A stretch of DNA of 64,000 nucleotides, from NCBI GenBank assembly GCA_947095585.1, contig OX352761.1, positions 84,311,919-84,375,918 of the forward strand, given 5' to 3'. Below are positions 43,290 through 54,807 of this stretch, piece by piece (within the stretch, counting starts at the first letter, position 1; every line of letters begins with the position of its first letter). The stretch is from Nephrocerus scutellatus (Eukaryota > Arthropoda > Insecta > Diptera > Pipunculidae). The translations under genes were made by a program, and so were the position numbers. The notes beneath the pieces were generated by a model. It did not search any database. It was not told the origin of the DNA and saw nothing but the letters and a program-made list of their open reading frames with translations.

Positions 43290-45560
43290 GAAGTTTTTTT
43301 GTTTTTTTTGTTTTTATAATTCGCGCACCACGCTTCAAGGGGTTCGCACCCTTATAATGCTCGGCTATATGCTTGGCACAGCGTGGGCGTTAAGGAAGAG
43401 GAGGAGAAAAGAGGAGATGCCTATGAGCTTGTGTTTTGAACGCCTGTGAATCATAGTGATGTGGGAAGACAGAGCTTGGAAGAGCATTTCACATACGTGT
43501 TGTACGGCTGAAGAAAGAATCCATAAATTTAAATGTACGTCCGAAGATGGGCTTGAGGGTAAACTGATGAGTATTTAGAGCGCCACGAGTATTGCGGTTG
43601 AATTCAAGGAGAGGTGGCATGCAGCTGGCTATTTATTTTGAGCACTGCTGGTAGAAGAAGCGATAAAACAGTGAAAAGCAAGAAACGTTCCTGCGGTGTT
43701 CAAACGAATCTATTGATTTCGCTATATTTTCGTCGCCGATAAGTTTTATCGCGCGGTTTTGTATTCTATCTAGCTGATGCAAAGTAGTCTTAGGCGCATC
43801 AGACCAGATATGGCATTTGTACTCAAGTTTAGGGCGAATAAAAGCCTTGTATATGGTAGCCAGCTGGGCGCCGTGGCTCAATGGAAGTGCATATGGCTGC
43901 TGAGCAAGAGGTTCAGGTTCGAATCCCAGCAACACCAAAATTATTTTTCACGGTGTCCCACCTCTCGCGAATGGGTGACAAACGTTCCGAGAGTAATACC
44001 TCGTCACGGAAAGCTTCTCAATTCGCCGTTCAGATCCGGCCTTAAATTGTAGGTCCCTTCCATTTGTGTCCAAAAATTAACATGCGCAGCACAAATGGTC
44101 GTGAGAAGTTAGGCCTTGGACCGCAATGGTCTCTCGCGCCGAATATTATTATTATTATTATTATTATTATATGGTAGCCAGATCAGAGGGAGTGAAATAT
44201 TTCTTGCACCGGGCTACAAAACCTAAACATTTCGCAGCATTTTTAGCGACGGTAAATATGTGGTCAATGCAACGAAGATTGTCGTTAAAGCACATACCGA
44301 GAATTGCGAGATTTTCAGTTTCCTCGATGCAAGTGCCATTCATGGATAATGGCATGGGATTTAGGATTCGCTTGGACGACAGGAGACAGCATTGGGTTTT
44401 GAAAGCGTTAAATTCTACTCGATTGATTTCTCCCCATTGTATTATGCTGTCAAGGTCAGAATTTAACGTGCTTAACATGCGTAGTTGTTTGAGTTCCACA
44501 TGAGAAGTGGAGAGACGTTCCTCAAACTTATATGAGAAGCTGATAGTGCTGTCGTCGGCGAAAGAGTGGATTGGATTAGAAGTCACAGATAAGAGATCAT
44601 TAATAAAAAAGAGGATAAGAGTTGGGGACAAAACAGAGCCCTGAGAAACGCCAGCATTTAAGTAATGAACTTTAGACTTGAAACCATCCAAAACAACTTG
44701 AATTGAGCATAAGCACGCATTTTAGACGAAAGAGCTTGATGCCAAACTTTGTCAAATGCGTTAGAAATATCGAGTGCAACAGCTTTGCTTTCTCCAAAAT
44801 GATGCAAATACCGGTTCCACTGTTTGGTGAGATATACAATGAAATCACCAGTAGAACGTTGCCCACGAAATCCATACTGCCGGTCACTAAGGATTTCGTT
44901 GGTTTCAAGATATATCTTAAGCTGATAATTGATCAGCGTTTCCATGACCTTGGAAAGAATGGATGTAGGTGCTATGGTTCGTTACGCAGAAGGAGACGAC
45001 GGCTCGCCTTTTTTGGGTATGGGCTGGACAAATGCTGTTTTCCAACTTCTCGGGAAGAGTCCAGAAGAATAGGATAGATGGAAAAACTTACGCAATGGAA
45101 ATGCCAGCTTGGAAGAACACATCTTCAGAACTAATGGGGAAATAACATCTGGCACATCACATCTGTCACAGCGGAGATCGTTTAAAACTCTAGCAACTGC
45201 ACGAGTACGAATGAATATCTTTCCCATAGAGTGTTCAATGCTCTGAGGTGTAGGAGGCAGCAATGCACAATCTGGAAGCGTGGAGATAGCTGCGAAATGC
45301 GCAGCAAACAGATTGGCCTTGTCTATAGAGCTGACAACTGGAATTTCGTTGGAATCGACGACGAGGCTGTATTTTTGATTCTTTTCACGAAAGACAAAAA
45401 ATGTTTGCTACCTTTGGGACATTGTAGTATTTTTTGCCTTAATTTTTGGTCCTAGCCGAATTTGACTCGCTGAAGATGGGCATTGCAATCATTTCTGGCT
45501 CGTTTAAACTTTTTTCGGTTCTCCTCGGTAGGAAATAGGACCAGTTAATTCTCCCAAAGA
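43290..45560 (-). pseudogene. LINE-W reverse transcriptase
   Basis: From the 5' side: KRARNDCNAHLQRVKFG-like linker (45500), FIRTRAVARVLNDLRCDRCD and SWKTAFVQPIPKKGE (45263-44982), and QLKIYLETNEILSDRQYGFR and ALDISNAFDKVWHQAL (motif A, 44945-44658). Then SQGSVLSPTLILFFINDLLS (motif B), SFADDSTISFSY (motif C, F-A-D-D) and YFTPSDLATI, where the SINE enters. After the SINE: YKAFIRPKLEYKCHIWSDAP and LDRIQNRAIKLIGDENI, with the C-terminal end near 43340. Frameshifts lie near 44670 and 44960. It is related to the LINE-X family but distinct. Confidence 0.88.
43864..44167 (+). mobile_element. tRNA-derived SINE, long copy, in LINE-W
   Basis: About 304 bp flanked by a perfect 14-bp duplication, TATATGGTAGCCAG (43850-43863 and 44168-44181). 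The head has an A-box-like TGGCTCAATGG and a B-box GGTTCGAATCC, then CAACACC. The body carries CACCTCTCGCGAATGGGTGA and AGATCCGGCCTTAAATTGTA, and the tail AGGCCTTGGACCGCAATGG, ending in (ATT)n. The head and tail match the short copy at 1226. The duplicated target encodes LATIY of LINE-W, so the reading frame can be joined across the insertion. Confidence 0.92.
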
Positions 45561-45969
45561 AGTTGTTTGTTTTCTTCTTTTTTTTAAAAAGACTCATTGC
45601 CAAAAGATAAGTCCCTGAATGACTTACTTCACGGCAATAAGTTGGGCTATGCCCTTTATTAAAACTACAAATTAAAAATTCGAAGGAATGTGATTTACAA
45701 TATAATACATTCCTCACGTTTGTAGCCGGTTTCAATTTATTTTCTCAGAATTATCTCTGATTTATTGAAAAAAGCAATACGAAAAAACGAACACGAAACT
45801 AAAACGACGCGAGTCCAAATACTTTTATCAATGAATCATGGTCAGGGAAAAACTACAAAAAACCTTGAACAAGAAAATATTACAAAATAAACAACAAATA
45901 TTATAAATAATACAAAAAATACAATCAATAATAATTTTTTTATATAAAATAATCGTATCCTCTATTGAA

Positions 45970-47030
45970 CTACGGTCGTCCTTCAGGAAGTTGTTGACAT
46001 TGTTGTATTTTTAAGGCCTGTAAAGTATAAGATTCGGGAAATACGGAGTCGACCAATTGATTCCACATCGAAGTCACTCTCGGATAAAAGGACGATTTGA
46101 AGTGTTGGGTTCTACATGAGAACGGTTTTAAGGCTCTATGTTGATTAGACCTCAAACGATTGTTAACGTTGCTGACAAAAGGACCTGGGAATAGAGAACG
46201 GGTTTCTCAAGAGCATCTACCATTGTAAAATTTGTAGAGAACAGATAAAGCTCCAACATTACGTCTATGCTCCAAAGAATCAAGAGATGAAGTAACGGTT
46301 ACATCGTTTATCAAACGGATAACTCTATTTTGAATTCCATCAAGATAAACCAAATGCGATCTTGGAGCTCCACCCCACACAAATGAATTAAATTCTAAAA
46401 TTGGTCTAACATAAGATTTATATAATCTTAATACTTCAGAGGGGCTGAAGTAAAAATTATAATGTCTTATAAAGCCCAAGCATTGGCTCGCTCTTTTTGA
46501 GATTTCATAAACTAGAAACTTTCAAACCTAACATCTTAAGTGAAACTGATCTCGCAATAGTGGCACCATTAATTACTGGTGCTACGTAATGTTGAATTGC
46601 CTTTTGAGAAAAAAGACAAGCCTGGAATTTATTTGGGTTAAATTTCACCCTATTAGATCTGCCCCAATCAAGAATGACTTGAATGTTCGACAGAATTGTC
46701 GAATTCATTAATTCACGCGAACCAATCAAGCGAGAATTGCATTATTTTTGACTAACAAACTCCATGGAAGCCGATAACGTCGTATCATCAGCAAATGAGT
46801 GGATATCACATGTTGTAGAAGACAACAAGTCATTAATATATATTAAGAATAATGTTGGCGATAAGGATGACTCTTGACACCTGTCTTCATTGAGAGATAA
46901 AACAATTTGCTAAGCGGTTTTGCCAAAGTATGATGACATCTTTTCAGTAATAATGGTGGAATACCGTCGGGTCCAGTTGCTTTATTGGTGCTACGTAATG
47001 TTGAATTGCCTTTTGAGAAAAAAGACAAGC
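45970..47030 (-). pseudogene. LINE-X3 reverse transcriptase remains
   Basis: C-terminal pieces RSNQHRALKPFSCRTQHFKS (46155) and LGFIRHYNFYFSPSEVLRLY with YVRPILEFNSFVWGG (46479-46207). SRELMNSTILSNIQVILDWG (46729) is the segment after the catalytic motif. The fingers segment NKATGPDGIPPLLLKRCHHT (47000) is followed by a deletion, so that motifs A and B are absent and only the region of motif C (SFADDTTLSA-like, plus strand 46775-46800) remains. The order is disturbed by the 409-bp tandem duplication. Confidence 0.8.
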
Positions 47031-47395
47031 CTGGAATTTATTTGGGTTAAATTCCACCCTATTAGATCTGCCCCAATCAAGAATGACTTGAATGTTCGAC
47101 AGAATTGTCGAATTCATTAATTCACGCGAACCAATCAAGCGAGAATTGCATTATTTTTGACTAACAAACTCCATGGAAGCCGATAACGTCGTATCATCAG
47201 CAAATGAGTGGATATCACATGTTGTAGAAGACAACAAGTCATTAATATATATTAAGAATAATGTTGGCGATAAGGATGACTCTTGACACCTGTCTTCATT
47301 GAGAGATAAAACAATTTGCTAAGCGGTTTTGCCAAAGTATGATGACATATTTTCAGTAATAATGGTGGAATACCGTCGGGTCCTTTATTTGCTTT
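46578..47395. repeat. 409-bp tandem duplication inside LINE-X3
   Basis: GGTGCTACGTAATGTTGAAT starts at 46578 and again at 46987. The two copies are nearly identical up to TACCGTCGGGTCC, so the duplication is recent relative to the insertion. The junction lies at TTTATTGG(G/T). Confidence 0.9.
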
Positions 47396-48425
47396 ATTGG
47401 GGTCAAGTTCTTTAAGAATTTTGGAAACAACCCGACGACGGAAATAAATTGAAGACATACCTGGGCCCACATTCGGGAGAATTGGTGGACTTTGGTTTCT
47501 GGCTATTCTAAACTTAACAAGGTTTTCTACGGATGGGCAATTAACGTAGTCCAAATGGGCTGATTTTTTACTCGCGACTGCTGACCTGCAGTTATCATTA
47601 AACCACTTATTCTTACGAATATTGCTTTTCTTAAAGGAGGAAGGAATGAAATTTTTCATTCCTAGCAGAATTGTTGACGTGATCAGTTGAGATTCATCAG
47701 CATTATTGTTGGAAAAGCAATCAAATGAGCTAAAAATTGATTCAGGAGCTCCCAGTTAGCATTTTTGAAGTGCCAGAGTAGTCTTTTACTTGTTGACTCT
47801 CCAAGAGTTGGGGTTATTGAAAATTTGGCTAATACCAAAGCGTGGTCGGAAAGACCTAATGGAGCAGATAAAACTATTGAATATTTATCTGGCATAGAAG
47901 TTAGAAATAAATCTAATAGGTGAGGTGATTGACCAGTTGTATCGGGATATCTAGTTGGCTTATCGACGAGTTGTGTTAGAAGATTGGTATCTGAAAATAG
48001 TTCTGCGGATTCACCTGATCGATCTCTACCATTCGAATATGTCAACCAAGAATCATTATGGACATTAAAATCTCCCAAGACTACTAATTCTGAAGTTGGT
48101 GAGGATTCGTAAATCTTGTCAATTGTTTCCGATAAATTATCAAATTCAATAATAGTGTCATCAGGTGACAAATTAGGACTACGATAAAGGGAACAAATAA
48201 ACATTGAATGGTTTGCAATTATAATTTCAATCCATATCGTATTGAACAAGGGATTACATTTTGGAACATAAAAATTAGGAACACTGAAACATATATCATC
48301 TCTAATAAAGAGAACAACCCCTCGATGCGGAACCAAACAGTCGACACGAGAATACCCCGGACATTGAAAATCATTAGGGGTACCCATAAAAATAACCTGC
48401 GTTTCACATAAACTAAGAACCGCAT
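47252..48425 (-). pseudogene. LINE-X3 endonuclease and linker
   Basis: The endonuclease is open over 48387-47683 with VLFIRDDICFSV, LVVLGDFNVHNDSWLTYS and LSDHALVLAKF (SDH), and upstream (48425) LSLCETQ-like sequence in another frame. The linker and fingers (47659-47252) carry NKWFNDNCRSAVASKKSAHL and RRVVSKILKELDPNKA. Frameshifts separate the blocks near 47670 and 48390. The residues needed for nicking are present. Confidence 0.88.
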
Positions 48426-49126
48426 GTTTATTCGCGTGAAGATGCGCTACGATGGAGTTAAAATACCCTTAAAGCCGCGAATATTAGTGAAATGAAATTC
48501 AAAATAAGAATTCATTTCACAATGTATAAATAACGAAATACTCGAAAAAATATGTTAAATAAATTAAAATAAAAACAATTAAAAATTCAACAATAAGAAG
48601 ATTTAAAAGACAACAGCCCAACAGAAAATCGCAACGAATTCGCTTGTAGTACCAGGCCTTACAAACGAAAGAGTCACGAAAAATCAGTGAGCCGATAGGC
48701 TTTCCAAAAATTCAACTTAAATAAATACTTGTATAAAAGTCCAATTTGAACCTGTTAAGAAAGTGGATATCTTTCTTTATCAAACAGAGCTGCATTCGGT
48801 CTTGTCCAAGATCAAGAATTAACACGTTTCGTAGTTATCCAAGTCCAGCAAACATGCATGTATCCAAAAAGTATTCTTAAAAAATTCTTTGAGATGTTAA
48901 GCAAAGAAAAACACCAAAATTGTAATCTTTACAACACAACAACAAGACTGAAGGATTTAAAACACAACTTGCATAAAAAGGAAAAATAGAGTTTAAATTA
49001 ATAAAAAAACAGATTTTTTAATTATTTCAAATAAATTCTATTATTAGTTTTTTAAATTTTTTTTTTGCTTGCGATATATCTCATATATCTCTCGTATTGC
49101 CATACTATTTTTTGGGAGTTTTTTTT

Positions 49127-49720
49127 TTATCTAACTACGTGGTTTATTAACGAGAAATTAGCTGATACCTCACAATGGTCTGACGAGCCTAGAGGCAATA
49201 ATACATTGACGGAGTATTTATCAGGACGAGAGGTAAGGAACAAGTTAAGGGTGTTTGCGGAATGATATGCAATGTCAGGTATTCGGGTAGGCTCATTTAC
49301 AAGCTGAGTAAGGTAATTAAACTCAGCGAATAACTCAACACACCTTCCTTCGGGTGTTGTCTGGTCAGAATGGCGAAGCCACCCAGAATTGTGTACATTG
49401 AAATCGCCCGCAGTAACGATTTCATGTTTTGTGTCAATTCTTAAGATTGAATCACTCACTCTGGGTTGAAACACTGTCTAAGTGGGTGCTTCTGTAAAGG
49501 AAACAGTAGTAGATGTTGCGCTCTTGTACCTTAACTTTGAGCCAAATGAAATTGAATTCCGGTTTGAAACTTTGGCTAAATTGAGGCAAAACGCAACATC
49601 ACTCCGGACATAGATTGCGAGTCCGCGAGAAAATGGCACCAGTAGTGCTGAAATAAGGTGAGGGTAATGTTACAAAAGCACCCTTCGCGTGCAGGGAAAA
49701 TTTAAAAACATAAGCCTCAT
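49127..49720 (-). pseudogene. LINE-W endonuclease fragment
   Basis: The open block 49474-49127 has VTAGDFNVHNSGWLRHSD (active-site D/N), TRIPDIAYHS and LGSSDHCEVSANF (SDH). The preceding part (to 49720) continues with FNFIWLKVKVQERNIYYCFL and LYRSTHLDS in another frame. It is closest in style to the X and W families. By orientation and order it fits the missing 5' half of LINE-W, separated from it by the LINE-X3 insertion. About 120 bp of unassigned sequence (49040-49127) lies between. Confidence 0.75.
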
Positions 49721-50790
49721 AAACGTTCATGTACCTACAGAGGATTCCACAGATGATGATGATGAAAGAAGAATTATTTGAATCAGTCGAACGGGAACTC
49801 CATGCCCGCCCTCAGTATGATCTAAAAATCATTCTGGGGGATATTAATGCTAAAATAGGTAGGGAGCCAGTATTCAGGCAGTACATTGGCAATAGCTTAC
49901 ACGAGAACACTAATGACAATGGACAACCAGTCATAGAGATAGCAGCAAGCAATATTTTAGTCGTTGCGAGTACAATGTTTGCGCGTAAAAATATCCACAA
50001 AGCCACCTGGGTATCTCCTGATGGAGCCACTTGCAACCAGATAAACCGCCGCCACGTTCCGAACCTGACGACGGTACGAACGTACTGGGGTGCCAACGTC
50101 GACTCGGACCACTACCTTGTTGGTATGGTGCTCCGAGGGCGGATTGCATCATCACGAAAGACTGCATCCGCAAATAAAATTCGAGTCAACACGGCTGCCC
50201 TTCGCAACGAAAAGACCAGAAACAACTACGGTCAAGCGATAGGACTCGCCCTAAATGCTGGGAGAGTAAGTCCTGGGGTTGAGATGTCAGGCGTAAAAGA
50301 GAATGGGGGCGCCTTAAAAATACTGTCGTTAGTACTTCTGACTCCATCTTAGGCTGTAGTCGTAGAGATCGGAACGACTGGTTCGATGACGAATGTAAGC
50401 GAGCGACTGAACGTAAGAATGTTGCGTACCGAGCAATGCAACAATCTCAAAAAACGCGGCTCAAAAATAATAAGGCCCTGGAATCTGATGGGATCCCAGC
50501 GGTACTGATAAAAATAGGAAGCCCTACAATACACCAAGCAATTCATGAAATAATAGTGCAAGTATGGGAAGAAGAAGCGATGCCAGAAGACTGGCGAAGA
50601 GGCATCCTGTGCCCCATACATAAGAAGGGACATATCACAAAATAGAGCAATTATCGTGGTATAACGTTGTTGAGTACCTTATATAAGATTTTCTCCTCTA
50701 TCCTTCAAGACATGGGGATCTGCATTGCGAATCATCGGGAAACTACTGACTGCGGAATACTTGGTTTGAGCCAGTAGCGCAACAATCAAG
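49705..50790 (+). mobile_element. LINE-V, RTE-like, deleted
   Basis: A 5'-truncated element on the plus strand. The endonuclease is followed by a large internal deletion near 50455 that joins the linker to the RT fingers. It ends before the RT catalytic motifs. Confidence 0.75.
49710..50760 (+). pseudogene. LINE-V endonuclease and RT N-terminus
   Basis: LINVHVPTEDSTDDDDERR (49715) and, after a frame break, LKIILGDINAKIGREPVF (D/N active site), ATWVSPDGATCNQI, VDSDHYLVGMVLRG (SDH) to 50340. This is the endonuclease type seen in RTE-like LINEs. The RT part begins NKALESDGIPAVLIKIGS and EDWRRGILCPIHKKG (50470-50640), then a stop and SNYRGITLLSTLYKI. Everything from the palm motif A onward is absent. 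Because of the internal deletion, several hundred bases between the linker and the fingers are missing. Confidence 0.82.
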
Positions 50791-50829
50791 TTCGTGATGC
50801 TAAAATGCTAAAATGGCAAGTGCGAATGG

Positions 50830-53106
50830 TCTAGCGTTTCTATTCTAGGTAACGTGGGTAAGCACCCTGCGATACCGAAAAATCCCCGCTACTGAAACCG
50901 ACACAACGCCTCGGATAAGTAATTATCAAACAATGACGACTTTTGGCTATTGTACCCGGACTAAGATTGGTTTCCTTGACTCAGGTAGTGAAGGACCTCA
51001 AAATGCCAGATTTCTTCAACTGGAACGTGAGTTTCTTCGATATAATTTGGACATACTGGGAGTGAGTGAAGTAAGATGCTTCGACGCGGGAGAGTACCAA
51101 TCCCCAAGGTGTAACACTACTTCGGCAAACCCTCCGGCAGTCCGTGAATCTGGAGTGGGTCTGCTGCTAACGACAACAACACGCAGAGGCCTAATTTCCT
51201 GGCACTTATCGGCCAGATTTCGGACTAGAGTACAGCACGTCACGATCATACAGTTTTACGCCCCAACGAATCCTTCGACTGAGGATGAAAAGGACAACTT
51301 CTACAATCAACTAAGCGCTGTATTCAACGCAACGCCGAAAGGAGATATCGTCATCGTGATGGGGGACTTGAATGCCAAGGTTGGCAACGACAATGAAGGA
51401 CTAAGACATGTGATTGGGAAGCACGGCCTCGGCGAACGAAATGACAATGGTGAAAGATTTGTTGATTTCTGCAACACCAACAACCCTGTCATAGGATGCA
51501 CCATGTTTGAGCATAAGACCTGCCACAAGGTCAGCTGGGTTTCAACTGACAGGCAATCATCATCCAACCCATTCGACCATGTGGCGATAAGCCGACGTTT
51601 TAGGAGCTGTCTTTTAGATTGTCTGTCTCTTCTGTTTCGGACAGACAAGGAGCTGACATGGGTATGGTACGGGATCATCACCTTATGGTAGCTTCTGTCT
51701 AGTTACGTACTGCAACAGTTCAAAGAATCCGCAATATCATCCGAATGCCTTGGTATAACATCGACCGGCTAAAGATCCCCTTAGTACGCCAACAATTAAG
51801 GGATCATTTATAGTGGAAGCAATCAGCAGCTCATTGCCGACAACCATCCATGAACATTGGAAGGCTGTGAGCGGAAAGTATTGTTGGTAAAGCACAGCAC
51901 ATGGCTTACCGAAGATACCTGGAGGCGGATTAAAGAACGTAAGCTACTAGAAGCACGTATTGTAGATATCCCAGCAGCAGCGAGGATCGAGCTAGAGTCA
52001 CTGTATCGAAGCAAAATGAGAGAAGTGCAGCGTAGTATAAGACGTGACAAACGTAATTATATTAACAACCTGGACTCAGAAGCAGAGGAAGCAGCGAGCA
52101 GGTGCGATAGCAGAACCGTTTACAGAATCACCAAAGAGCTGACAGGTGGTCACCGCTCTAGCCAACATCCGGTGAAAGGCCTAGATGTTGTCGTACTCAT
52201 TTCAGATGAGGATCAGCTCTAGCGATGGAAGGAGCATTTCTCTACGGTCCTTAACCGTGTATTTGCTAACGATATGCACCCAAACCAAATGGAGCTGCCG
52301 GCAGTAACAATTTCCCGAATTCGCACCTCAACTCCCACCAAAGATGAGATCGCTACCGCGATCAACGCACTAAAGAACAACAAGTCGGAAGGACTACATG
52401 GTATACCCGTAGAGCTTCTGCGTGCCGCTCCAACGACATCAGCAGAGCTTTTATATCCTCTTGTAGAGAGAGCTTGGGAGGCAGAAAGTTTCCCCGACGA
52501 GTGGAAGAAGTGAATGATTGTCAAGCTCCCTAAAAAAGGTAGTCTTATGGAGTGTGAAAACTGGAAAGGCATTTGCGTTCTTCCTGCAGTTGCAAAGGTA
52601 ATAGCCAAAGTAGTACTTGAGCGAAGTAAGGAACATCTGAAAGATACACTCGATGTCAAACAAGCAGGTTTCCGCACTGGATCCTCCTGTGTAGACCACA
52701 TAAACACCCTGCGGATCATTATTAAACAGTGCGTTGAATTCCGGTCACCACTGCACGATGCATGTTCATCGATTTTGAGAAGGCGTTAGCAGTGTCAACA
52801 GACAGTTTATCTGGCTCGCCTTGCACAGGAGAGGTATACCCGATAAACTAATATGATGGCTCTAAATATCATGTGCTGCTACAGAGGAAAGCTGTCAGAG
52901 GAATTCGAGATCCTAAGTGGGGTACGACAAGGTTGCATTCTATCGCCGATACTTTTTTTGTTGGTGATTAGCGATGTACTTCGCGCAGCTTTATCTACTG
53001 GAAACGAAGGAATTCGTTGGACTCTTACATCTCAACTCAAACATCTGAACTACGCTGACGACGTTTATTTACTCTCACACAGAATTATGGAGCTACACCA
53101 AATGAC
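50830..53106 (+). mobile_element. LINE-U, RTE-like
   Basis: A second RTE-like element, starting with a non-coding leader (CAACGCCTCGGATAAGTAA near 50905) and an ATG at 50933. It runs through endonuclease and RT and stops just after the catalytic YADD, where an (AATAAAAT)n array begins. Confidence 0.8.
50933..53100 (+). pseudogene. LINE-U endonuclease-reverse transcriptase
   Basis: The endonuclease is open for 252 codons (50933-51691): LDILGVSEVRCFDAGEY, IIQFYAPTNPSTEDEKDNFY, IVIVMGDLNAKVGNDNEG and SWVSTDRQSSSNPFDHVAI. After a frame break the linker (51857-52222) is ARIELESLYRSKMREVQRSI. RT: NNKSEGLHGIPVELLRAAP, a TGA, MIVKLPKKGSLMECENWKGI, KQAGFRTGSSCVDHI, motif A out of frame near 52765 (FIDFEKA-type), then SGVRQGCILSPILFLLVISD (motif B) and LKHLNYADDVYLLSHR (motif C). 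At least five breaks are seen. The C-terminal domain is missing. Confidence 0.87.
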
Positions 53107-53330
53107 ATATATAATAACATAATAAAATAATTAAATAATTAAATAATAAAATAATAAAATAATAAAATAATAAAATAATAAAATAATAAAATAATAAAAT
53201 AATAAAATAATAAAATAATAAAATAATAAAATAATAAAATAATAAAATAATAAAATAATAAAATAATAAAATAATAAAATAATAAAATAATAAAATAATA
53301 AAATAATAAAATAATAAAATAATAAAATAA
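53107..53330. repeat. 8-bp minisatellite (AATAAAAT)n
   Basis: About 25 nearly perfect units of AATAAAAT after a short irregular start. On the minus strand it translates as an 8-residue periodic run rich in Ile, Leu, Phe and Tyr, which is not a real protein. Confidence 0.95.
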
Positions 53331-54784
53331 TTTTTTTTTTTTTTTTTTTGTGGGGGGATGTAAAAATGCATTTACGCACTGAGAACTGGGCTCTCATTGT
53401 TGAACTACCAGCTAAAAAACACCTCCCTTCTGCCTGGGATGACCTGGAACCGTTATGCACATTACTTCGGATCACCCCTCTTTAAAATTTTGCTCTATAT
53501 CGGGCGCTCCCCCATTTAGATGCTCCTATCCAAGTCAGCCTTTTTGATTTTTAAAATATCTTCTACGTACCTCTCGGTACTTCTCTAACCATTCTCCCCA
53601 CCGAGCATAATTTGCATAACACTCTCTGGGGACCATGCTCCCACTTCCTCCCCCAGCGCTCTTTTTCGCACGTCCCAGTTATCACACTCGAAGAAGGTGT
53701 GCTTCACATCGACGATTACACCGGGGCAGTGTAGGCAATCTGATGACTGCACTTTTTCCATTCTGTGTAGATACTGACGGAAGTATCCGTGTCCGGACAG
53801 GAATTGTGTTATATAGTAACCAACCTCTCCGTGCGTCCGCTCGATCCAAGGTTTTAGCTCTTCGATGAGTCTTGCTGTCCATCTCCCTTTCGTTTCATGG
53901 TCCCACGCTGTCTGCCAGATTTCTAAGGTGTGAGACCTTTCTTCTAAGCTCGCTATTTTTCTGCCAACCTCCGCCTTTCTCAGGTATATGGCTTTACGCT
54001 CTTTAGCCAATAGATGAATGGGGATGCACCCTGCTACTACTAGGATGGCTGCTTCTGGGACCGTGCGATAAGACGCAGCAATTCGTAGGGCCCCTCGCCT
54101 TTGCACTTGGGACAGCCTTTTTCGAAAAATCTTCTTGTCCATAGAGTCTGCTCCATAAAGAAGGACTGATTGAACCGCTGACATTAAAAGGCGTCGCTTA
54201 CTGGGTCTTGGCCCACCAACATTTTCCATAAGTCTGCTTAGGGCTGTAACACCATTCGCAGCCTTATCCGCTGACCGACGGATCTGCTCAAAGAAGCTTA
54301 ACTTTGAATCTATTGCTATGCCTAGATATTTAACTGCTGGCTTAGTTTCTATGACCGTCTCCCCTACCCACATCGGGAGAGACGGTTGGATTCTCTTTTT
54401 TGAGAGTATTGCTATCTCCGTTTTATTTAGGGCTAGGGCTTATCCGTGCACCGTCATCCAGTTGTCTACTGTTCGCATTACCTGGTTGAGTTTCAACTGG
54501 GCCTGTTTAGTATCGCGAGCAGCCACGAGCACTGCCACATCATCCGCATAACCAACCAGGTGCGTCTCGTCGGGCATTTCTGTTCGCAACAAGCTATCGT
54601 AGAACGCATTCCAAAGGTCTGGTCCTAGAACCGATCCCTGTGCTGCTCCGGCTGTGACTGCCGACCTTCGTTGTCCTTCCTCAGTATCGTAGATCAGACT
54701 ACGGTTTTTCAGATAGTCGTCCAAGATTCGCAAGAGGTATACTGGGATGTGGAACTGGTGCTCTAGTGCGTGGAGCATATAATA
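53331..54784 (-). mobile_element. R1-like LINE, 5'-truncated
   Basis: The 3' end is a T19 run on the plus strand (53331-53349), i.e. a poly(A) tail. The word AATAATAAAATAA occurs immediately before it (53318-53330) and again at 54785-54797, just after the 5' edge. This fits a target duplication in the AT repeat, with the caveat that the sequence is low in complexity. Confidence 0.82.
53585..54778 (-). pseudogene. R1-like RT and zinc-knuckle C-terminus (one stop)
   Basis: One frame of about 398 codons with a single stop (near 54438-54442). It begins in the palm: TAGAAQGSVLGPDLWNAFYD (motif B) and HLVGYADDVAVLVAARDT (motif C). The thumb and C-terminal region follow: VKYLGIAIDSKLSFFEQI, VQRRGALRIAASYRTVPEAA and TQFLSGHGYFRQYLHRM. 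A CCHC cluster, CLHCPGVIVDVKHTFFEC, is near the end, typical of R1-clade elements and used in RNA or DNA binding. Motif A and the endonuclease are missing through 5' truncation. Apart from the stop it is well preserved. Confidence 0.9.
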
Positions 54785-54807
54785 AATAATAAAATAAATT
54801 ACAGGGG

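Larger units (their letters stand above)
43290..45575 (-). mobile_element. LINE-W, reverse transcriptase half
   Basis: The 3' end is a T-rich tract on the plus strand (43296-43315). RT and C-terminal sequence follow up to 45575, where LINE-X3 begins. A SINE interrupts it at 43864-44167. The endonuclease half of what is probably the same element lies at 49127-49720, on the other side of LINE-X3. Confidence 0.8.
45580..49040 (-). mobile_element. LINE-X3, long copy with internal duplication
   Basis: The 3' end (TTTTTTTTAAAAA then GACTCATTGCC at 45590) and the 5' region (similar to X1 8890-8960, seen in reverse near 48985) define the longest X copy on the minus strand. It contains the C-terminal domain, a duplicated linker/RT segment of period 409 bp, and the endonuclease. 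The 5' end is imprecise (48990-49060). Confidence 0.85.

Noticed and set aside
48208..48411. Short plus-strand frames over the X3 endonuclease and similar antisense frames elsewhere
   Set aside because: They are shadows of minus-strand LINE coding sequence with no domain content.
53093..53475. Minus-strand frames of 92-114 residues with an 8-residue periodic hydrophobic run
   Set aside because: They are only the translation of the AATAAAAT minisatellite.
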